This document shows positions 1 to 5,322 of a stretch of DNA of 6,131 nucleotides, piece by piece; the stretch's first letter is position 1, and each line of letters opens with the position of its first letter. The stretch lies in NCBI GenBank assembly GCA_009703465.1, contig WLGC01000051.1, positions 1 through 6,131 on the forward strand, in the 5' to 3' direction. Source of the stretch: Actinomycetota bacterium. Its GTDB lineage: Bacteria; Actinomycetota; Actinomycetes; Actinomycetales; Microbacteriaceae. Made by a program: the position numbers and the translations under genes. The notes beneath the pieces were generated by a model. That model saw nothing but the letters and a program-made list of their open reading frames with translations. It was not told the origin of the DNA and did not search any database.

Positions 1-1191
1 AAATTCGAATCTGGACCTCATTTACTTGAAAAAGGCGAGGTCTTCAAAATCACTATCAAAGACGTTGTTGGCACCAAAGAAATCTGTGGAACAACTTTCA
101 AAGGTCTCTGCGGTGACGTCAAAGTTGGCGACCAGCTTCTGATTGACGATGGCAAAGTTGCACTGAGAGCCACCGAAGTGACTGCTGACACAGTTGTCAC
201 CGTGGTTGAGGTTCCAGGATATGTTTCTAACAATAAGGGAATTAATCTTCCAGGGGTTGCTGTAAATGTTCCTGCACTATCTGAGAAAGATGAAGATGAC
301 CTACGTTGGGCAATAGGTATCGGTGCTGACATGATTGCACTTTCCTTTGTACGAAACGCATCGGACATAGTTCGTGTCCACGAAATCATGGATGAAGAAG
401 GTAAGCGCTTACCGGTTATTGCCAAGATTGAAAAACCTCAGGCTGTAGAGGCCCTCGAAGAAATCATTGATACCTTCGATGGGATTATGGTTGCTCGTGG
501 AGATCTTGGTGTTGAGCTTCCTTTTGAGCAAGTTCCGCTGGTGCAGAAGAGAGCGATTGAACTTGCCAGGAGATGGGCAAAGCCTGTCATCGTTGCCACT
601 CAAATGCTAGAAACAATGATCGATAATCCAAGACCTACAAGAGCCGAGGCCTCCGACGTGGCCAACGCTATTCTTGATGGCGCAGATGCGGTAATGCTTT
701 CTGGAGAGACCTCTGTAGGAAAGTGGCCGGTAGAAACCGTTCAGGCCATGGCTCGAATTATTGAATCGACTGAGGACAACGGTCTAGAGCGAATCCCAGC
801 ATTGGGATCTCGTCCGCACACACACAGTGGTGCGGTTTCACTGGCAGCGGTTGAGATTGCGGAACTGCTTGGCTCTAAGTTTGTCTGCGTCTTCACCGAG
901 TCAGGTGATTCATTGCGAAGAGTCGCGCGTCTGCGATCAGCGGTTCCAACCCTTGCCTTTACGACAAGCGAAACCGTGCGCAATCGACTTTCTTTAGTGT
1001 GGGGTTCAAATACCTTCATGGTTGACCCTGTTGAACACACAGATCAGATGATGAATCAGGTTGACCAGCTAATGCTTTCAACCGGCAAGGCTTCAGTTGG
1101 TGAAGAAGTAGTCGTTGTTGCTGGTACTCCACCAGGGGTTGCCGGATCTACTAATACTCTTCGAGTTCACCAAGTTGGCTCCTCAAACTAA
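1..1191 (+). CDS. pyk: Pyruvate kinase, 5'-truncated by the window edge
   Basis: This enzyme transfers phosphate from phosphoenolpyruvate to ADP, giving pyruvate and ATP in the last step of glycolysis in the cytoplasm. The frame is open from base 1 and gives 396 residues. Actinobacterial pyruvate kinases have about 470-480, so roughly 75-80 N-terminal residues, including the first PEP-binding Arg/Asn segment, lie outside the window. Visible residues 1 to about 75 form the mobile B domain. The barrel resumes at NNKGINLPGV (from residue 77). Catalytic landmarks are IAKIEKP (Lys142, Glu144), MVARGDLGVELP (metal ligand Asp168) and VATQMLETM (Thr200). The C-terminal regulatory domain follows, with a phosphate-loop-like TESGDS segment and the typical ending GSTNTLRVH. 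The GTG at 178 is internal and not the start. The gene ends at a strong hairpin terminator. Identity is very secure; the allosteric effector cannot be read from this fragment. Confidence 0.97.
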   Translation, partial: KFESGPHLLEKGEVFKITIKDVVGTKEICGTTFKGLCGDVKVGDQLLIDDGKVALRATEVTADTVVTVVEVPGYVSNNKGINLPGVAVNVPALSEKDEDDLRWAIGIGADMIALSFVRNASDIVRVHEIMDEEGKRLPVIAKIEKPQAVEALEEIIDTFDGIMVARGDLGVELPFEQVPLVQKRAIELARRWAKPVIVATQMLETMIDNPRPTRAEASDVANAILDGADAVMLSGETSVGKWPVETVQAMARIIESTEDNGLERIPALGSRPHTHSGAVSLAAVEIAELLGSKFVCVFTESGDSLRRVARLRSAVPTLAFTTSETVRNRLSLVWGSNTFMVDPVEHTDQMMNQVDQLMLSTGKASVGEEVVVVAGTPPGVAGSTNTLRVHQVGSSN

Positions 1192-1210
1192 CTGAGAGAT
1201 TTTTTAGCAT

Positions 1211-1244
1211 AAAAAATGACCCCATCAAGTGGGGTCATTTTTTT
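1211..1244. terminator. Bidirectional intrinsic terminator between pyk and tRNA-Leu
   Basis: A perfect inverted repeat has arm AAAAAATGACCCC at 1211-1223, a 7-base loop at 1224-1230 and arm GGGGTCATTTTTT at 1231-1243. The GC-rich core is 7 bp (TGACCCC/GGGGTCA). It is followed by seven T on the plus strand and, read the other way, by six T on the minus strand. It lies 19 bases after the pyk stop and one base past the 3' end of the convergent tRNA, so it should end both transcripts. Activity is inferred from structure. Confidence 0.9.
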
Positions 1245-1245
1245 G

Positions 1246-1326
1246 TGCCGAAGGCGGGACTTGAACCCGCACTCCTTTCGGAAAAGCATTTTGAGTGCTC
1301 CGCGTCTGCCATTTCGCCACTTCGGC
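1246..1326 (-). tRNA. tRNA-Leu, anticodon CAA (reads UUG)
   Basis: The minus strand folds into a class II cloverleaf of 81 bases including the discriminator A. The acceptor stem GCCGAAG pairs perfectly with CTTCGGC. The D stem is GCG/CGC with a GG-containing loop. The anticodon stem GAGCA/TGCTT (one G-T pair) carries loop CTCAAAA, placing anticodon CAA at 1291-1293. The long variable arm has a TCC/GGA stem closed by a GAAA loop, typical of leucine tRNAs. The T arm is GCGGG-TTCAAGT-CCCGC. After the discriminator the DNA reads CAAA, so the 3' CCA is not encoded and must be added by tRNA nucleotidyltransferase. The gene converges on pyk and is divergent from pdtaR. Confidence 0.96.
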
Positions 1327-1335
1327 CTATCGAGA

Positions 1336-1341
1336 ATTCTA
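1336..1341 (-). promoter_or_regulatory. Putative -10 element of the tRNA-Leu promoter
   Basis: On the minus strand the hexamer TAGAAT, a good match to the actinobacterial TANNNT consensus, lies nine bases upstream of the mature tRNA 5' end. The predicted start near 1329 would leave a 5' leader of only about three bases for RNase P to remove. No convincing -35 hexamer is visible; the best T-rich candidates near 1358-1364 are weak. The same hexamer occurs upstream of rpsA. Confidence 0.5.
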
Positions 1342-1401
1342 GCCGATTGGAATTGGTAAAGAAATTCCTGCTGACCTGCACGTGATTGTGGGCTTGAGGT
1401 T

Positions 1402-1413
1402 TAGGCTAAAACC
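1402..1413 (+). promoter_or_regulatory. Putative leaderless promoter of pdtaR (-10 TAGGCT)
   Basis: TAGGCT at 1402-1407 fits TANNNT and is followed by exactly six bases before the ATG at 1414. Counting the last T as -7 puts +1 on the A of the start codon, so the mRNA would be leaderless. In agreement, no Shine-Dalgarno sequence precedes the ATG. No good -35 match is seen at 16-18 bases. The same arrangement recurs at polA. Confidence 0.55.
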
Positions 1414-2031
1414 ATGGATGAGCAGCAGGTAAAGCGCAGGGTTATTGTTGCCGAGGATGAGTCCATTATTCGAATGGACATTGTCGAAACGCTTCGCGAT
1501 AACAATTTCGAGGTAGTGGCCGAAGCCTCTGATGGCGAAGAGGCTGTTGAGTTAGTTCGAAAGCACTCACCAGATCTTCTAGTCATGGACATAAAAATGC
1601 CGAAGCTAGACGGAATCTCTGCTGCTGAACAACTCATCGGTAGCGGAACCCCGATAGTATTCCTAACTGCATTTAGTCAGAAAGAACTGGTTGAACGAGC
1701 GGGCGAAGCCGGCGCTATGGCCTATGTGGTCAAACCTTTTACCCCGAGCGATCTGCTGCCAGCAATAGAGATAGCCCTAAGTAGGCACGCTCAGCTATCG
1801 CAGTTAGAAGCAGAAATTGTTGATCTGAACGAGAGATTTGAAACTAGAAAACTCATTGATCGAGCAAAAGGAATCTTGAACGAGAAAATGAACCTGACTG
1901 AACCTGAGGCCTTTAGGTGGATTCAAAAAGCTTCGATGGATCGTCGTCTCACCATGCAGGAAGTTGCATTAACGGTGATTGAGCAACTAGGCGCTAAGAC
2001 AGCGGTCCTAGATAGCAAAGAAAAAAATTAA
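1414..2031 (+). CDS. pdtaR: Response regulator with ANTAR RNA-binding domain, PdtaR-like
   Basis: This is a two-component response regulator whose output domain binds RNA: phosphorylation promotes binding of paired hairpins that overlap terminators, allowing antitermination. The receiver domain spans residues about 9-125, with acidic pair Glu14/Asp15, phospho-acceptor Asp59 in VMDIKMP, Thr85 in FLTAF and Lys107 in VVKPF, all intact. A helical linker rich in charged residues (about 124-145) leads to the ANTAR domain (about 142-197), recognisable by LIDRAKGIL, the EAFRWIQKASMDRR segment and EVALTVIEQLG. The length, 205 residues, matches Mycobacterium tuberculosis PdtaR (Rv1626), and the place just upstream of polA agrees. 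In mycobacteria the partner kinase PdtaS is encoded elsewhere; no kinase is visible here. The ATG at 1414 is chosen because it fits both the family N-terminus and the leaderless promoter. The stop overlaps the convergent thioesterase stop. Targets are unknown. Confidence 0.94.
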   Translation: MDEQQVKRRVIVAEDESIIRMDIVETLRDNNFEVVAEASDGEEAVELVRKHSPDLLVMDIKMPKLDGISAAEQLIGSGTPIVFLTAFSQKELVERAGEAGAMAYVVKPFTPSDLLPAIEIALSRHAQLSQLEAEIVDLNERFETRKLIDRAKGILNEKMNLTEPEAFRWIQKASMDRRLTMQEVALTVIEQLGAKTAVLDSKEKN

Positions 2032-2450
2032 TCCTTCGTCTTCAAGTAGTTCGTAATTCGAACAGTGGAGAGTCTTTTGCCATCCGAATCTGAAACGACT
2101 ATTTCGTGGACAGTCAGATTCTTTCCAAGGCTGATCGCCGTGCAAACCCCGGTGACAATTCCTTCGCTACAAGCACGAGTGTGCGAGGCGCTGACTTCTA
2201 TGCCCATAGCAACCTTTTCTGGATGCGCCCATACATTGGCAGCGAAACTACCCAGACTTTCCCCAAGAACTACGTGCGCTCCACCGTGCAAAACTCCAAG
2301 GGGTTGCGTGTTTCCAAGCACCGGCATCGTTGCCACTGCTCGCTCAGCGGAAAGTTCGATTAACTCGATTCCCATACGATCAGCCAATGGTCCTAGACCG
2401 CGCTCCTTCAGAAGAGCAACCGCGGCCGGTGATAGCTTTGGCTCTGACAT
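2028..2450 (-). CDS. Hotdog-fold acyl-CoA thioesterase, PaaI/YdiI-like
   Basis: This 140-residue protein belongs to the PaaI/YdiI/EntH group of single-hotdog thioesterases, which hydrolyse acyl- or aroyl-CoA thioesters in the cytoplasm, usually as tetramers. The signature is QPLGVLHGGAHVVLGESLGS (about residues 49-68): the HGG loop (55-57) precedes the central helix carrying the probable catalytic Glu64, which aligns with Glu63 of E. coli YdiI. Length is normal for the family. The start ATG at 2448-2450 is supported by a strong Shine-Dalgarno sequence. The gene runs against its neighbours: it is divergent from polA across 53 bases and converges on pdtaR with a 4-base overlap. In menaquinone-making bacteria YdiI acts on 1,4-dihydroxy-2-naphthoyl-CoA, so a similar role is possible, but nothing nearby belongs to that pathway. 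The substrate remains open. Confidence 0.9.
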   Translation of the reverse strand: MSEPKLSPAAVALLKERGLGPLADRMGIELIELSAERAVATMPVLGNTQPLGVLHGGAHVVLGESLGSFAANVWAHPEKVAMGIEVSASHTRACSEGIVTGVCTAISLGKNLTVHEIVVSDSDGKRLSTVRITNYLKTKD

Positions 2451-2454
2451 GGAT

Positions 2455-2460
2455 CCTCCT
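2455..2460 (-). promoter_or_regulatory. Strong Shine-Dalgarno of the thioesterase
   Basis: The minus strand reads AGGAGG followed by four bases (ATCC) and the ATG. This is a perfect anti-SD match that fixes the start codon. It contrasts with pdtaR and polA, which lack any such site, and with rpsA, where it is weak. Confidence 0.85.
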
Positions 2461-2491
2461 CGGGGGAATTCTGGCTGACTTAGATTGCGAT

Positions 2492-2503
2492 TAGGCTTGA
2501 ATC
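2492..2503 (+). promoter_or_regulatory. Putative leaderless promoter of polA (-10 TAGGCT)
   Basis: TAGGCT at 2492-2497 is followed by six bases and the ATG at 2504, so the predicted +1 is the A of the start codon. No Shine-Dalgarno sequence lies in the expected place. The layout is base-for-base equivalent to that of pdtaR, including a preceding T (TTAGGCT). A -35 hexamer is not obvious. The element lies in the 53-base divergent gap shared with the thioesterase gene. Confidence 0.55.
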
Positions 2504-5194
2504 ATGACTGCTGCTAAAAAGCCTACACTTTTGCTTGTTGACGGTCATTCACTTGCCTTTAGAGCTTTCTACGCGCTCAACCCCGATAACTTTCGCACCT
2601 CGGATGGTCAGCACACGAACGCTGTGCATGGCTTCATTTCCATGTTGCTCAACATTCTGCAGACTGAGAATCCGACCCATCTTGCTATTGCCTTCGATCT
2701 ATCGCGTTTTTCGTTTCGGACGGAAGAGTATCCGGATTACAAAGGAACTAGGGGTGAAACACCCGTTGAGTTCATCGGACAAACAGAATTGCTTCAAGAA
2801 GCACTATCTGCAATGAACATCAAAACGATTACTCGCGAGAACTACGAAGCCGATGACGTCCTTGCCAGCTTGGCTGACCAAAGTGCGGCACAGGGCTACG
2901 AGGTTTTTGTGGTCTCGGGAGACAGGGACACTTTTCAGCTCATCGGGCAGACTACAACTATTCTCTATCCGGTTAAGGGCGTCATGAATCTAGCTCGCAT
3001 GGATGATGCCGCAGTTGTTGAGAAGTATGGAATTCATGCCAAGCAGTATCCAGATCTCGCTGCTCTGGTGGGTGAAACTTCAGATAACCTACCAGGTATT
3101 CCAGGGGTTGGGCCAAAAACTGCAGCCAAGTGGTTGCAACTTTATGAAACTCTCGACGGAGTGTTGAATGCTGCTGACCAGATTTCCGGCAAAGTAGGCG
3201 AGAGCCTGAGAGAGCATCGAGACCTTGCCGTGAGAAACAGAAGACTCAATCACCTGGTTCGAGATCTCGACTTCGACTTTGAGATTGATTCGCTGAAGTT
3301 AGTTGGCGTCAACGAAGCGGCGGTAAGAGCAGTATTCAGCAAGCTGCAATTCAAAACCTTAACAGAGCGGGTTTTACGCTTGAGGGGAGTGCAGGAAGGT
3401 CAGGCAAAACCAAAGGAAACTGCTGCCAGCAATGAAAGTGAATCGATAGAGCCTGAGCAGGTCTTTGGCGAAGTGAAAGTTCCAGAACCAGAAGTGTTGA
3501 GCTCCAAGGATTTGCAAAAGTTCATTTCTGGAAAAAAGCAGGCAATCGGTGTTGCTTTTTCTTTCAGCGAAGACGCTGTTATCGAGGTGGGACTTGCCAC
3601 CGAAACTCAAAGAGTTTCATGGTCCCCGAAGAGCAACTCAGAGCTAAAGCAAGAGCTTGGAGCTTGGTTGGCAGACGCTCAAAAGATCAAAGCAATTCAC
3701 CAGTCAAAAGATGTCATGAAGCAACTGCTCGATCAGGACATAGTTCTTCTTGGAGTCGATTACGACACCGCCCTTCTCGGTTATTTGCTTGATCCAACGC
3801 AGAAGGATTTTTCAATAGATTCTCTCGCTCTGAGATATCTTGGTTTCGCTGTTACTCGAGAAGATCCGAATCAACTAATTCAAAGCGCTGAGGGTGCCGC
3901 TTCGCTGAACGCTTGGCTGACTCTAGGCCTTGTCGAAAGACTGCATAGCGAGGTTGCTAAAAAAGATCAGATTCGCGTTTATTCAGAGGTTGAAATGCCA
4001 ACGAACTCAGCTCTTGCGCAGATGGAGCACTACGGCATAGCTATTGATGTTAAAAAGCTAGATGACCTTTTTGAAAGACTTTCTGGTGAAGTCAACTCCG
4101 TTGCAAAAAAAGCATTCAAGATTATTGGTCACGAAATCAACCTTGCCTCTCCTAAGCAGCTTCAAACAGTTTTGTTCGATGAACTTGGAATGACTGGAAC
4201 AAAAGCTTTGAAGACTGGATTTTCAACAAACGCTGCGGCGCTTCGTGAGCTTTACGAACAGAACGAACATCCATTCTTGGCTCTTCTACTTGAACACAGA
4301 GAGGTAACCAAGATCAGGCAGATCGTCGAGACCTTGCTCAAGGCTGTCGCCTCTGATGGACGCATCCACACAAACTATGTGCAAACAGGTACTTCCACCG
4401 GCAGGCTGTCTTCAGAGAACCCAAACTTACAGAACATTCCAATACGAAGCGAACGCGGCAGAGAGATCAGGGACGCTTTCGTGGTCGGTGAGGGGTTTGA
4501 AACCCTTCTAAGCGCAGACTATTCGCAGATTGAAATGCGCATCATGGCTCATCTTTCAGAGGATGACGGGGTGATTGAAGCTTTTAGGACAGGTGAGGAT
4601 CTACATAGATTTGTTGGTGCTCGACTATTTGGAGTGGCCCCAGCGGATGTCACATCGGACATGAGATCAACAGTAAAAGCCATGAGCTATGGTCTGGTCT
4701 ATGGCCTAAGCGAGTATGGGCTGGCAAAGCAGTTACGAATAAGTAATTCGGAAGCAAAGCAACTGATGGCTGATTACTTCAGTCGTTTTGGGGGAGTAAG
4801 AAAGTATCTCGCTGAGGTGGTCGAAGAAGCCAAGGCCAAGGGCTTCACGCAGACTATTTTTGGTCGGCGCAGACCCTTTGAGGATTTAAACAGCCGGGTG
4901 TTCCAAATCCGAGAAAATGCCAGAAGAGCAGCCCTCAACGCTCCTATTCAAGGCACTGCTGCGGACATCATGAAACTAGCAATGACCTCGATTCACCAAG
5001 AAATTCAGGCCCTAGGGCTTAAGAGCCGCATGCTTCTTCAGGTTCACGATGAGTTGGTTTTTGAGGTCTATAAAGGCGAACTCGAGCAACTTAAGGCGAT
5101 GGTCGTAGAGAAAATGAGCAAAGTTGTTGAGCTTTCCGTGCCTCTTGAGGTTCAATTGGGCGTCGGCCCTAGCTGGGACCAGGCTGGTCATTAG
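2504..5194 (+). CDS. polA: DNA polymerase I (5' nuclease + family A polymerase)
   Basis: This 896-residue enzyme fills gaps and removes RNA primers during Okazaki fragment maturation and excision repair. The 5' nuclease domain (1 to about 300) keeps its metal ligands: Asp13 in LVDGHSL, Asp65, the Glu115/Asp117/Asp118 cluster, Asp140/Asp142 in VSGDRD and Asp194, followed by the helix-hairpin-helix GIPGVGPKTA. The middle domain (about 330-500) has the 3'-5' exonuclease fold but has lost its catalytic set: the DxE motif is replaced around VAFSFSED and the YxxxD motif is absent, with only the Asp of DYDTALLGYLLDP left. Proofreading is therefore inferred to be dead, as in other actinobacteria. The polymerase domain (about 510-896) is complete: motif A DYSQIEMR (Asp672), motif B with Arg721, Lys725, Tyr729 and Tyr733, and motif C QVHDELV (His848, Asp849, Glu850). 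Tyr729 sits where E. coli has Phe762. The ATG at 2504 fits the family N-terminus and the leaderless promoter. Confidence 0.98.
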   Translation: MTAAKKPTLLLVDGHSLAFRAFYALNPDNFRTSDGQHTNAVHGFISMLLNILQTENPTHLAIAFDLSRFSFRTEEYPDYKGTRGETPVEFIGQTELLQEALSAMNIKTITRENYEADDVLASLADQSAAQGYEVFVVSGDRDTFQLIGQTTTILYPVKGVMNLARMDDAAVVEKYGIHAKQYPDLAALVGETSDNLPGIPGVGPKTAAKWLQLYETLDGVLNAADQISGKVGESLREHRDLAVRNRRLNHLVRDLDFDFEIDSLKLVGVNEAAVRAVFSKLQFKTLTERVLRLRGVQEGQAKPKETAASNESESIEPEQVFGEVKVPEPEVLSSKDLQKFISGKKQAIGVAFSFSEDAVIEVGLATETQRVSWSPKSNSELKQELGAWLADAQKIKAIHQSKDVMKQLLDQDIVLLGVDYDTALLGYLLDPTQKDFSIDSLALRYLGFAVTREDPNQLIQSAEGAASLNAWLTLGLVERLHSEVAKKDQIRVYSEVEMPTNSALAQMEHYGIAIDVKKLDDLFERLSGEVNSVAKKAFKIIGHEINLASPKQLQTVLFDELGMTGTKALKTGFSTNAAALRELYEQNEHPFLALLLEHREVTKIRQIVETLLKAVASDGRIHTNYVQTGTSTGRLSSENPNLQNIPIRSERGREIRDAFVVGEGFETLLSADYSQIEMRIMAHLSEDDGVIEAFRTGEDLHRFVGARLFGVAPADVTSDMRSTVKAMSYGLVYGLSEYGLAKQLRISNSEAKQLMADYFSRFGGVRKYLAEVVEEAKAKGFTQTIFGRRRPFEDLNSRVFQIRENARRAALNAPIQGTAADIMKLAMTSIHQEIQALGLKSRMLLQVHDELVFEVYKGELEQLKAMVVEKMSKVVELSVPLEVQLGVGPSWDQAGH

Positions 5195-5214
5195 CGGACC
5201 AAAAAGGGTAGAAT
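5185..5214 (+). promoter_or_regulatory. Putative rpsA promoter overlapping the end of polA
   Basis: TGGTCA at 5185-5190 matches four of six bases of TTGACA. It is followed by an 18-base spacer and TAGAAT at 5209-5214, a good -10. The predicted start is near G5221, giving a 5' untranslated leader of about 100 bases. The -35 falls in the last polA codons. Of the promoters proposed in this window, this is the only one with a reasonable -35, which fits a highly expressed ribosomal protein gene. Confidence 0.6.
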
Positions 5215-5220
5215 TGGGCA

Positions 5221-5236
5221 GCAATCTAAAGATTGC
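5221..5236 (+). promoter_or_regulatory. 5'-terminal stem-loop of the rpsA leader
   Basis: GCAATC (5221-5226), loop TAAA (5227-5230) and GATTGC (5231-5236) form a perfect 6-bp hairpin. If transcription starts at 5221, the hairpin occupies the extreme 5' end of the mRNA, a position that often protects from 5'-end-dependent decay. The right arm is also part of a 10-base palindrome GATTGCAATC (5231-5240), which could allow dimer or alternative pairing. Function is inference. Confidence 0.5.
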
Positions 5237-5260
5237 AATCCCTATCCATTGCCAAACTGG

Positions 5261-5283
5261 AACGTCGCTCTGCGATGTTTTTT
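5261..5283 (+). terminator. Terminator-like hairpin in the rpsA leader (polA terminator or attenuator)
   Basis: AACGTCGC (5261-5268), loop TCT (5269-5271) and GCGATGTT (5272-5279) form an 8-bp stem with one G-U pair. It runs into a six-T tract (5278-5283), two bases of which are in the stem. It lies 66 bases after the polA stop and 39 bases before the rpsA start. If the promoter at 5185-5214 is real, the hairpin is inside the rpsA leader and could attenuate rpsA as well as end polA transcripts. The short stem and the four unpaired T suggest partial rather than full termination. Confidence 0.5.
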
Positions 5284-5322
5284 GCCCGGCCCGAGAATAT
5301 CCCGATAAGAGTAAAACTAAAT

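Noticed and set aside
18..425. 135-codon minus-strand reading frame inside pyk
   Set aside because: It is a Ser/Thr/Pro-rich low-information translation antisense to conserved enzyme sequence, with no family signature.
178..1191. GTG at 178 as the start of a short pyruvate kinase
   Set aside because: The frame is open to base 1 and the upstream residues match the pyruvate kinase B domain, so the gene simply begins outside the window.
1371..1376. CTGACC as -35 of pdtaR
   Set aside because: The spacing to TAGGCT is 25 bases, too long for a sigma-70 type promoter.
2065..2478. 137-codon plus-strand reading frame opposite the thioesterase
   Set aside because: It is the antisense shadow of a gene with clear catalytic motifs and a strong SD, and its own translation resembles nothing known.
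2520..2525. TAGGCT on the minus strand inside polA as the thioesterase promoter
   Set aside because: The hexamer matches and would give a leader of about 60 bases, but no -35 is convincing and a 6-base match inside a coding region is weak alone. Kept only as a possibility.
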